Source: JABMQB01 sp963677475
Lineage (GTDB): Bacteria > Bacteroidota > Bacteroidia > Bacteroidales > Prolixibacteraceae
Assembly: GCA_963677475.2 (NCBI GenBank)
Contig: CAXXQD010000016.1
Span: 62,001-126,000 of the forward strand
Reading direction: 5' to 3'
DNA length: 64,000 bases
The notes under the pieces are model-generated. The model saw nothing but the letters and a program-made list of their open reading frames with translations. It did not search any database and was not told where the DNA came from. Shown here in pieces: positions 53,629 through 61,996 of this stretch; position 1 is the stretch's first letter, and the number at the start of each line of letters is the position of its first letter. The translations under genes were made by a program, and so were the position numbers.

Positions 53629-54735
53629 TTAATTTTCGCTATTAAAGTTTAATTGACTTTTTCCAATATCTTTTGAAGTAGCAACTGCAATCCCCCTATC
53701 CTGTTGTTTATTTACTGCACAATAAAAATGATAAACAATACCATCGTGTTTTACCACACAAGATTTGTGTGCAAACCAGTTGTCGTAAGGCTCTGAAGGG
53801 GCAACCAGGTCAACTCCGTTCCAGTCGGTCCAGTTCACCAAGTCGTAGGAGCAGGCAAACCGGTTAAAGGCATCGTGGTCTTTGCGATCTGCCCAAAACG
53901 CGCCAAAATAAAACATAACCCAAACATCCCCGATTTTTTGAATAACGGCATCGCCCGAAATACCTTTGTGGTGGTTAATCACCGGATCGTTCGCAAAACG
54001 TTTCCAATTTAGCATATCGTCAGAAACAGCCATTCCAATTCTTTCGGCACCACGCGCAGGATTGATACTGTCGCCACGTGCGTTGTAATACATTACAAAA
54101 GGGTATCCGGTTGTTTCGGTTTCATCCAACAAAACCCATGTTTTATAAATCGTATTGTTTTCCCACCAACGTGCATCTTCATCGGTTGCCATTAAAAGAG
54201 GTTTCCCAACACGGTCCCAAAGATGTACCGTTGACGGATTTTTGTCGGTATAAGCCATACTTATTGACAACAGCCCACTTTCGTATCCCTCTGAGTTTCC
54301 GCCAAAATAAGGCATCCAGTATTTGCCGTCAAATTGGTTGAGTTCATAACTCCCTTCCCAGGTTGGGTCCTGAAGGCTTGGGTAACCAGCTTTTTGGTTT
54401 TGATCCCAATCGGTGCTGTCCGAAAAAGCCATCACAAGCCCCATATTTTCCCAATTTAACAAGTCATCGCTTTGTGCAAGCCAGGTTTCATATCCTCTCC
54501 CATCAAACACAAAATAGGTCATGTACCATTTGCCGTCTTTTTGAAATACGGTTGGGCAGTCCATTTTTTTTGACTGGTCTTCGGGAACCATCACCAAACC
54601 ATATTTAAAAGGCGTTTTTACTTCTTCGTATATTTCCTGCATTTTTTCAGGAGAAACTGTTTTTGGCAGTTCTTTATTATTTGGGTTACAGGAAATTAAT
54701 GCAATTAATGAAAATAGAATTAGAAATGTTTTCAT
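53629..54735 (-). CDS. Five-bladed beta-propeller glycosidase-like lipoprotein (GH43/GH32 type)
   Basis: A 368-residue lipoprotein (signal ends LIALISC, Cys at about 16). Blades show the usual pattern: MDCPTVFQKDGKWYMTYF with the probable catalytic Asp in blade 1, ETWLAQSDDLLNWENMG, DPTWEGSYELNQFDGKYWM, GAERIGMAVSDDMLNWKR, and IQKIGDVWVMFYFG. The arrangement fits clan GH-F/J enzymes (arabinosidases, xylosidases, fructosidases); the exact family is uncertain. It probably trims arabinose- or galactose-type side groups outside the cytoplasm. Confidence 0.75.
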   Translation of the reverse strand: MKTFLILFSLIALISCNPNNKELPKTVSPEKMQEIYEEVKTPFKYGLVMVPEDQSKKMDCPTVFQKDGKWYMTYFVFDGRGYETWLAQSDDLLNWENMGLVMAFSDSTDWDQNQKAGYPSLQDPTWEGSYELNQFDGKYWMPYFGGNSEGYESGLLSISMAYTDKNPSTVHLWDRVGKPLLMATDEDARWWENNTIYKTWVLLDETETTGYPFVMYYNARGDSINPARGAERIGMAVSDDMLNWKRFANDPVINHHKGISGDAVIQKIGDVWVMFYFGAFWADRKDHDAFNRFACSYDLVNWTDWNGVDLVAPSEPYDNWFAHKSCVVKHDGIVYHFYCAVNKQQDRGIAVATSKDIGKSQLNFNSEN

Positions 54736-54792
54736 ATTTTAATGTTTTCATTGTTTTATAAAACTTATAGTGTCCTGCCGGACGTGCTTTCA

Positions 54793-54833
54793 TCCCGATA
54801 GCCATCGGGACGAAACAACCTTGATAACTATCA
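54793..54833. repeat. REP-like palindromes downstream of GH2
   Basis: TCCCGAT and ATCGGGA (54793-54799 and 54804-54810) form a 7-bp stem with a 4-base loop; TGATA and TATCA (54822-54826 and 54829-54833) form a second small dyad. They lie in the 155-bp gap after the GH2 stop. The flanks CCTGCCGGAC and CTTGCCC are GC-rich against an AT-rich surround, suggesting a dispersed palindromic repeat. They could also act as a transcript end. Confidence 0.5.
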
Positions 54834-54890
54834 GGGCAAGCAAATTTAATGCTTCCTCCCACATTCCTTCCCTTGCCCGCGCCAAATCTA

Positions 54891-57800
54891 TCACTTTACT
54901 TTCAACCAATCAAAATAAAATGATTCGTTTTCTTTTGGTGTTATTTTTATAGTGTATTCCCCAGCATTGATGGTCGTTTGCGTATCGGTCCGTAAACTTT
55001 GCCATTTAACATTTGCAGGTAGGAATGACCAAATTCCGCTCCACATCAAGCGGTTATCAGCCGCACGGATTTCAACATCTGCTTCAATTGCATGGTCGCC
55101 CATATTCATGTACCGGAATTCAAGTCCATACTTGGATGCCAATCCTACCTGGAACTTAAAGGCAATACTACTATTTTTATTTGGAACATGGATACATGTT
55201 TTGCCCATAAAATTAGTCATCTTTGAATTGCCAGAAATGTTTCCGTCTTCGGCTTCATACCTCACTGACGTACGTAAATCAATTGGATCATCCAATGATG
55301 TGACCGGAACAGCAGCAATAAAATACATACCATGCTCTTTTGAAATATCCGTTGGCATTAATTTTACAATTTCATCTTTACTGAACGTTTTTTGATAGAT
55401 GCGATATTCTTTATCTGGTTCGGTCGTTACGATTTTTTGTTTTAAAGGCACAAACAATGTGAGCCATTCTGGAGTATTTTCAAGTGAAGCATCCACGCCC
55501 AAATAAATATCAGCATCCTCATTTATTCGAAATAAAGCAAGCTCAGAATTATCTTTTGGAACTATCTGGCGAGGGGTTTTAATCCACTCGGCACCATGTA
55601 GAACCGGAGGAAGTGCTACAAATTCAACATCTGAATCTGAAAACGATTTTTCGCCAATGTTCATCCAGGTTTCGGTTGACCAGTTTCCCATTGAGTTAAC
55701 TTCAAGGTTGTTGATTATCGAAGAAACAGATGGTACAGGTTTTATGTGATTGTTTTTAGAGGAAACTGCAATTGCAGAAATCACTGCCTGTCCTGATTTT
55801 ACTTCAGGAAATGATACTTTTAACAAACCTCCAGTAATGGTTACATCGATGGTCTTTTTTAATAGTTTATCGTGCCCGGCTTCTTTCCAGATATCCACAT
55901 CATTTAGCACAACCTTGTCGTTCACTGCAACGTCAAACAGCCTCCAGCCTTCGCAATCCATTCCACCTCCGGTTCCATACCAGGCTTCTATAAAATATAA
56001 TTCAAGCTGGTATTTTCCATCGGGCAAAGGAAACTGGTAATTTAATTTATGCCGCCCATATCGATAGGTTTGGATCAGAGGCCATTCATCGGTACCTTCA
56101 ATCGGGTCGAAAGTTTGGCGCTGACTGCCATAAAATGCCGGCATTCCCTCATAATCATCAGTCCATGACATTGACCCCCAGGTAGAATCATCGTTTCTGC
56201 GCACATCTGCCATCCAAAGATTTCCCTGTTTATCTGTATAATTTCCACCACCGCAATTTACCCTGTAAATAACATTTTTATCAGATGCCTGTAGAGGTTG
56301 TATTGTTCCCTGAAGTGTTTCCAATCCGCTATCTTTGGGCAAATGGTTTAATACAATAACATCGCTTGCTACTTCTTTTCCATCCACGTAACCAACCGCT
56401 TTAAGCACGTTGGTTTGAATATTGGTATTGTCAAATACAAAATGAGTACCTATTCCTTTATGCTTCTGCCTGCCAAATGAATTTTCCCCAATTCCATTGA
56501 ACAGCTCTACTTCGTCGCAATTTGAAAATACACGGATGCCATTTTTAATACCGGGTTTTGTCCATCTGCTTGGCCATGTGTGCGAAACAATGTAAACCAT
56601 TGGTTCTTTTTGCTTGGCGGCATAATTGGAGCGGAACATATAAAATAAATCCAATGGTTCGCCCCAAATAGTAACCGTGCCTTTGTAATTAATAGGTCCT
56701 AATCTGTCAATATCCCTTAACCCTTCTCCTGCCTGGGTTCGCCCAGGATTGTCGTGCGAATTAAACAACCAATGAAACTGTCCACAGCATTTATCCCGTG
56801 CTTTTTCTGCCAAACGGATTTTAGATTCCATTAGCAAACATGCCCGATCTTCACTCAAAATTCCATTTGCTTTAAACTCACCTTCGGTATGCAAGTCGAT
56901 ACTTCGCCAGGCTCCATATTCGCCATTGAGTAACTGTTCCGAAATTTCTTTATCGTAGTTTTCCGGAATGCCGCCATAGGTTCCAGACCAGTTTTGGATC
57001 ACATTCCAGTCGGTACCTGTTCCACCGTTACAAGTCGTGACCAGTCTTTGCGAAGAGCATGTGGGGTCCATTTCTCTGATGATATTCGCACACTCTTCGG
57101 CAAAGTCGGTTGGAAGTGTGCTTTCGTTTTCCAATCCCCACAAAATTATGGATGGACTATTCCTTCGTTCTTTTACCCAATCGTGCAAAAGGGTTTTAAA
57201 ATTGCGCTTAAATTCAGGATTGTCGAACCAAATGTGGGCAGCCATTTGTGTCCACCACAACATGCCCAAACTATCCCATGCTTCATGGTACCTGAAATTA
57301 TGCGGTTGATGTCCATCACGAAAAGTATTGAACCCCATGGCACGTATTTGTTCTACCCGCGCATTTATTTGATCATCGGAAAATGCATGGCTTTGCCCCA
57401 AAATATGTTCGTATTCGGCTGTACCGTTTATAAAAACAGGCTCGCCATTCAGATAAAACCGGTTTGTACTGTTTTCTGTATGGATATCCCATTTAATCCA
57501 ACGGATTCCGTAAGAAGTTTTAGTTCGGTCTAAAACCTTTCCATTTTCTAAAATCTCCGTTTTAACTTTGTATAAATAAGGATTATCGATAGACCAAAGA
57601 TTTGGATTTATAATTTCTTCAAACTGTTGTTTTAAAGTATCGGTTTTTCCAGCTTTTATCGTTATGTCCTGTTCAATTTCAGCAACTATTTTTCCTTGTT
57701 GATCCATAAGTATGTTGGAAACAATTACTGTTTTATCCTTATCGCCATAGTTTTTAACTTCGGTATTGATATGTAAAAGAGCTCTTTCCGAAGAAATATT

Positions 57801-58457
57801 TTCATCGTTCCAGATATGAACTCCAAAAGGTTCAACCCGCACTTCATTGGAAATAATCAAATGAACGGGTCTGAAAATCCCCATCGGCTGACTTCCTTCC
57901 GAGAAACCCCATTCAGGACTACATCCTCCGCATACCCAGGGTAAATCTCGTATATCTGCTGGATGGTCGGCACGAACCGATAAAGTATTTTCGCCATCTA
58001 AACGTATGGCATCGGTAATATCCAAAGTAAAAGTTGTCCTTCCTCCTGCATGTTCTCCAACTTCTTTCCCATTTACCCAAACTGTTGCATATGAACCTAC
58101 CCCTTCGAAAAAAAGGAAATACCTTTTATTGTCTGACGCCTCCATATCAACACTGAAGGTCTTTTTATACCATGCATAACCATGACGGTTTCCGTGCGTT
58201 AATCGACGGTAACCACCATAATCATCCCAATTGTGAGGCACATCTACATTTTGCCAAGCTTCGGTATTATATCCTTCTACTTCAAATCCTTGGTATGCAA
58301 ATTGATTGGTATCGTTTGCAATGCTTACCCATCCTTTATTTAAATCAATATCTATCCTCATGGGTTTTTCGGATGTACATCCAAAAGAAAGCATCAACAG
58401 TAAAGCAAAGAACAACGATATCTTATTTGAAAACATTTGTTTTATTTCTCTATTCAT
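54891..58457 (-). CDS. GH2-family lipoprotein with malectin-like domain
   Basis: About 1188 residues. The frame starts with GTG at 58463; I take the ATG two codons later, and the ATG at 58436 (MFSNKISLFF) is also possible. The signal ends MLSFGC, so a lipoprotein. Domains: jelly roll (WQNVDVPHNWDDYGG, YAWYKKTFSV), Ig-like, TIM barrel with the acid/base in LWGLENESTL and the likely nucleophile in LLMESKIRL, a malectin-like domain (about 745-905: YRVNCGGGNYTD, LELYFIEAWYG) and a C-terminal carbohydrate-binding-type jelly roll (RYEAEDGNISGN). Probably a beta-galactosidase or beta-glucuronidase with extra glycan-binding modules. Followed by palindromes. Confidence 0.88.
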   Translation of the reverse strand: MNREIKQMFSNKISLFFALLLMLSFGCTSEKPMRIDIDLNKGWVSIANDTNQFAYQGFEVEGYNTEAWQNVDVPHNWDDYGGYRRLTHGNRHGYAWYKKTFSVDMEASDNKRYFLFFEGVGSYATVWVNGKEVGEHAGGRTTFTLDITDAIRLDGENTLSVRADHPADIRDLPWVCGGCSPEWGFSEGSQPMGIFRPVHLIISNEVRVEPFGVHIWNDENISSERALLHINTEVKNYGDKDKTVIVSNILMDQQGKIVAEIEQDITIKAGKTDTLKQQFEEIINPNLWSIDNPYLYKVKTEILENGKVLDRTKTSYGIRWIKWDIHTENSTNRFYLNGEPVFINGTAEYEHILGQSHAFSDDQINARVEQIRAMGFNTFRDGHQPHNFRYHEAWDSLGMLWWTQMAAHIWFDNPEFKRNFKTLLHDWVKERRNSPSIILWGLENESTLPTDFAEECANIIREMDPTCSSQRLVTTCNGGTGTDWNVIQNWSGTYGGIPENYDKEISEQLLNGEYGAWRSIDLHTEGEFKANGILSEDRACLLMESKIRLAEKARDKCCGQFHWLFNSHDNPGRTQAGEGLRDIDRLGPINYKGTVTIWGEPLDLFYMFRSNYAAKQKEPMVYIVSHTWPSRWTKPGIKNGIRVFSNCDEVELFNGIGENSFGRQKHKGIGTHFVFDNTNIQTNVLKAVGYVDGKEVASDVIVLNHLPKDSGLETLQGTIQPLQASDKNVIYRVNCGGGNYTDKQGNLWMADVRRNDDSTWGSMSWTDDYEGMPAFYGSQRQTFDPIEGTDEWPLIQTYRYGRHKLNYQFPLPDGKYQLELYFIEAWYGTGGGMDCEGWRLFDVAVNDKVVLNDVDIWKEAGHDKLLKKTIDVTITGGLLKVSFPEVKSGQAVISAIAVSSKNNHIKPVPSVSSIINNLEVNSMGNWSTETWMNIGEKSFSDSDVEFVALPPVLHGAEWIKTPRQIVPKDNSELALFRINEDADIYLGVDASLENTPEWLTLFVPLKQKIVTTEPDKEYRIYQKTFSKDEIVKLMPTDISKEHGMYFIAAVPVTSLDDPIDLRTSVRYEAEDGNISGNSKMTNFMGKTCIHVPNKNSSIAFKFQVGLASKYGLEFRYMNMGDHAIEADVEIRAADNRLMWSGIWSFLPANVKWQSLRTDTQTTINAGEYTIKITPKENESFYFDWLKVK

Positions 58458-58493
58458 CAACACGATTCTTATTTTATCAGGTTTTTCAGTTTC

Positions 58494-59762
58494 TTATGAA
58501 CTAAACACAACCTTGTCGTTATCTGACACAAATAGTTTTAGCGAAACCCAACTAATTAAATAGGCAGCGCTTGCAATGGCAAATACGATGTAATAATTGC
58601 CTGTATATTCAAGTATAAGACCTACAGCCGCAGAAAACAAAACACCGCCAATAGCACCTGCAAAGCCTGATAAACCAACTACAGAACCAACCGCAGCCTT
58701 TGGGAAAATATCAGATACAATCGTAAATATATTTGCCGCAAAGCCTTGATGCGCGAATGTTGCCATTGAAATAAGTGCCACAGCAATCCAAACATTAGAA
58801 ACCGAAGAAGCAAAAAATATTGGTAGCACCAACAAAGACATGATGAGTATGGTTAACTTTCGTGCAGCAACAGGGCCCATTCCTTTGTTTATAAAATTGG
58901 AAGATAACCACCCCCCGGTTATAGAGCCTCCCATGGATACGATGTAAATAATGATTAATGGCAATCCAATGTTCGACAAATCAATGTTATAATTTGAATT
59001 TAAAAATTTAGGAAGCCAGTACAGGAAAAACCACCAAATTGGGTCGGTTACGAACCTGGCAATACAAATTCCCAATGTTTGTTTGTGCCCAACAATTTTT
59101 CGCCAAGGTATTTTTTCAACTTCAGGTTCTTTCTCATCCTGAAGAATATATTCCCGTTCGCTATCGCTTAATTTTTCATTTACCTCTGGCCGTTTGTAGT
59201 ATAACATCCAAAATATCAACCAAATAAAACCAAGAGCGCCAGTACTGATAAAAGCCCATTTCCAGCCCCAGTTTAGGGCAATAAGAGGAATTACCAGAGG
59301 CGTTAAAATTGCCCCAATATTTGGTCCGGTATTAAAAATCCCGGTAGCCAAAGCCCTTTCTTTTTTCGGGAACCACTCGGCGACAGTTTTAATGGCTGCC
59401 GGAAAATTTGCCGATTCTCCGATTCCGAGCGCAAAACGTGACAGCGCAAAAGAGAAAACGCTACGTGCAGCTGCATGTGCCATTCCTGCGATGCTCCAAA
59501 TTACGATTGCAATTGAAAAACCAAGCTTGGTGCCAATTTTATCCAACAGTCCTCCCATGGTAATCAAGCCAATGGCATACGCAATTTGAAATGCCATGAT
59601 AATAAACCCATAATCAGACTCCGACCAGTTAAAGGTATTTTGCAGCTCAGGTGCCAATATTCCCAAAACCTGTCGGTCGATATAGTTGATTGTTGTGGCA
59701 AAAAACAATAAAACAACTATTCTCCACCTGTAATTCCCAATTTTTTGTTTGATAGCGTTCAT
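58494..59762 (-). CDS. MFS transporter, anion:cation symporter family (hexuronate ExuT-like)
   Basis: A 422-residue carrier with 12 transmembrane segments. ACS-family signs are TTINYIDRQVLGILAPELQ in the first helix region, GLLDKIGTKLG in the loop 2-3, then LGIGESANFPAAIKTVAEWFPKKERALATGIFN, the family hallmark. It resembles ExuT-type hexuronate importers, which would fit uptake of glucuronate or galacturonate released by the locus. Gaps to the GH2 (about 36 bp) and the UroD-like gene (21 bp) suggest an operon. Confidence 0.88.
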   Translation of the reverse strand: MNAIKQKIGNYRWRIVVLLFFATTINYIDRQVLGILAPELQNTFNWSESDYGFIIMAFQIAYAIGLITMGGLLDKIGTKLGFSIAIVIWSIAGMAHAAARSVFSFALSRFALGIGESANFPAAIKTVAEWFPKKERALATGIFNTGPNIGAILTPLVIPLIALNWGWKWAFISTGALGFIWLIFWMLYYKRPEVNEKLSDSEREYILQDEKEPEVEKIPWRKIVGHKQTLGICIARFVTDPIWWFFLYWLPKFLNSNYNIDLSNIGLPLIIIYIVSMGGSITGGWLSSNFINKGMGPVAARKLTILIMSLLVLPIFFASSVSNVWIAVALISMATFAHQGFAANIFTIVSDIFPKAAVGSVVGLSGFAGAIGGVLFSAAVGLILEYTGNYYIVFAIASAAYLISWVSLKLFVSDNDKVVFSS

Positions 59763-59783
59763 AAGTTGAGTTTTTATTTGGTT

Positions 59784-60908
59784 TTATCTACAGATTTCGT
59801 GTATTTTCTGGTATGCTACATCTTGTTCATGAGGCGTTTCGCAATAGGTTACCACCACCAGTTTCATTCCCGGAACCCACAACCTTTTTACCTGTTCTTC
59901 TATGGTTTCTAAATCCCCTACAATTCTGGCATTTAGAACCACTCCCGTTCCAGCAAATTTATGGAAGGCTTCCAAGTTATCTGTTGCACCCGGATCGGTT
60001 TGGGGCGACAGGGCTGCATCAGTCATTTGTAATCCTTCAACTCCCAAAACTGCATCAATCCAACCTGACCAGTCGCCACATGAATGAAAGACTGCCCCGC
60101 CAAAAGGATCGCAAACTTCTTTCACTGAAGGAATTGCAATATTCGTATAGTCTTCGGGAGAAATCATGATAGCATTATCATCGCTCAGGCCTAAGCCTTT
60201 CCATTTGGTGGACGAAGCAAATCCATGCCCCGGAAGAACCAGCGAATTGCCAATTAATTCGGATTGCTTTTTATTAAATTCAAGCGATAACCCGCCAAGG
60301 ATATGAAACAGCTTTTTTACCTTCTCCGGCTCCATTAGCACCTCAATAAAAAACTGATCGAGCGGAATAAGGTTTGCAATTATATTTAAAGGTGATTGTG
60401 AATCGGTAAACGACATTGGGATTTTTCCCCTGGTTTTCTCCAGAAAGTATTCGATCATATCCAACGTATGCTTGCCTATGGAAGTTTGCGCGACCGGAAC
60501 GGGTTGATAATTTAGAATTTCATCGATGGAAGAAAACTTTGGTTTAATTGCCGGGGCATTTCCTGCAGGCCATTCGTATTCAGAGCCATAGGCACTTGCA
60601 ATTGTTCCAATCCCGTACCAGGGTTCCAAAAAATTTGGCACATCAGCTTTAAACAATTTGCTTTTTTCGAGCGATCCCAATTGCAGTTCAAGTGATCGTT
60701 TCATATCGCGGCTTCCGAAGGAAAAGCATTCGGCAACGCGCATCCGCCGATAAACAACAACACCCGAACCAGCGTTCCAAAAGCGTTCACAAACCTTGTT
60801 TAATCCTTCTGAATAAGCAACATACGAATCTATATCAAAATCTTCTGGTTTTAGTGGGGTAACTTCAACCGCTTGTGAATCCGATTTACTTGTATCAAAT
60901 TTTTTCAT
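59784..60908 (-). CDS. UroD-superfamily protein, H-x-C type
   Basis: A 374-residue barrel protein. Landmarks: FLEPWYGIGTIASAYGSEYEW, MSFTDSQSPLNI, FFIEVLMEPEKVKKLF, MISPEDYTNIAIPS, and H275-S-C277-G (VFHSCGDW), the methyltransferase-type metal site; a Cys near the C-terminus (VVTYCETP) could be the third ligand. The N-terminal region includes YRRMRVAECFSFGS, not the substrate-binding motif of HemE. It lies 3 bp after the stop of the next UroD-like gene and 21 bp before the MFS carrier gene, so the pair is cotranscribed with uptake of an organic anion. Function unknown. Confidence 0.83.
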   Translation of the reverse strand: MKKFDTSKSDSQAVEVTPLKPEDFDIDSYVAYSEGLNKVCERFWNAGSGVVVYRRMRVAECFSFGSRDMKRSLELQLGSLEKSKLFKADVPNFLEPWYGIGTIASAYGSEYEWPAGNAPAIKPKFSSIDEILNYQPVPVAQTSIGKHTLDMIEYFLEKTRGKIPMSFTDSQSPLNIIANLIPLDQFFIEVLMEPEKVKKLFHILGGLSLEFNKKQSELIGNSLVLPGHGFASSTKWKGLGLSDDNAIMISPEDYTNIAIPSVKEVCDPFGGAVFHSCGDWSGWIDAVLGVEGLQMTDAALSPQTDPGATDNLEAFHKFAGTGVVLNARIVGDLETIEEQVKRLWVPGMKLVVVTYCETPHEQDVAYQKIHEICR

Positions 60909-60911
60909 GGG

Positions 60912-61985
60912 TTACGCCTCCTTCTTTATTTGATCAACAGTTTCAAAAATGGTTGTAATTTTATCGTCCGAAACTTTTTCATCAATGTTGATGCAACATA
61001 CACCCGTGAGGTTCAAATCGCCTGATTGAGAAACCAAACGATGAATATCTGATCTTATGTCATCAGTGCTTTGTTTGATCATTTCAACCGGGCTAAGCCT
61101 TATATTCAGGAATGTATCGGGTAGGTTTTCCCTTAAACTGGCCATATCGCCCCCCCAGCCTACATCTAAAAAATCAAGGTTTTGAATTTGAGCAAACTGT
61201 TTTGCCATTCGATGCGGATCGGGACCACAATAATGAATGCCAAATGATGCATTTTCCTGACTGAATTTCTTATCGAAAGGCAGCAGGAAATTTTCATAAT
61301 CTTCGGCTGAAATCATGGTATGTGAACATTCGGAATGTAGATAAACCGGGGTTTCAAAATAGCGAACCACGCGATTTACTGAAATTGAGGTCGATCCAGT
61401 TTGCTCAAATATTAATGTTGTAAACTTCCGAATTACATCTGCTATTTGTGTAAAAAACCTGTTTACTGCATCAGGCTCCATCATCATATCCATAAAAATG
61501 TTTTCGCCCCGCAAATCCATGGCCAGATTAAGAATACCACCCCAATTGATATCTCCACATAAATATCCATGTTCCGACTTAAGTTGTTCCCACAAAGCCG
61601 TTGTTTTCTTAAAAGCTTTAGATTTAAAAGCATTTTCGACATCAATTTCCAATTTATCGGAATGCAGTGGAATGACCGCTGGAGGATGCGACTCAGAATA
61701 TTGAACCTCACAACCCAACATTTCGGATAAAAGATAACCCGCCGCCAGATGCACTGCCCCAATTTCCGGTCGCTTTTGATCACGATGATTTCCGAGACCA
61801 AATTTCCCCCAACGTTCATACAGGGCTTTTTCCATTTGTTGTTCCACTTCTACCCTTCTTTTTGGGTGATAGAAAAAATCTTCGTCGAAGGTAATTTTTT
61901 CGTTATGGAACCACCATTCAGGCGCAAGTACAATATCAACAGGGAGTTTGGGGAAATTATTGCCAGGTTTCTTTTTATTCTCCAT
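60912..61985 (-). CDS. UroD-superfamily protein, H-x-C type
   Basis: About 357 residues from the ATG at 61985; the longer frame to 62012 would overlap the upstream stop and is less likely. Landmarks: PVDIVLAPEWWFHNEKITFDED, then WGKFGLGNHRDQKRPEIG, LCGDINWGGILNLAMDLRG, MISAEDYENFLLPFDKKF, and H251-Y-C253-G (GIHYCGPDP). Paired Cys in TGVCCINID may supply further metal ligands. It is the second UroD-like gene of a tandem pair and follows a partial hydrolase gene by 11 bp. The role is unknown; similarity to the first in the pair is low enough that they may form a heterodimer or act in sequence. Confidence 0.82.
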   Translation of the reverse strand: MENKKKPGNNFPKLPVDIVLAPEWWFHNEKITFDEDFFYHPKRRVEVEQQMEKALYERWGKFGLGNHRDQKRPEIGAVHLAAGYLLSEMLGCEVQYSESHPPAVIPLHSDKLEIDVENAFKSKAFKKTTALWEQLKSEHGYLCGDINWGGILNLAMDLRGENIFMDMMMEPDAVNRFFTQIADVIRKFTTLIFEQTGSTSISVNRVVRYFETPVYLHSECSHTMISAEDYENFLLPFDKKFSQENASFGIHYCGPDPHRMAKQFAQIQNLDFLDVGWGGDMASLRENLPDTFLNIRLSPVEMIKQSTDDIRSDIHRLVSQSGDLNLTGVCCINIDEKVSDDKITTIFETVDQIKKEA

Positions 61986-61996
61986 TGAAAAACGAT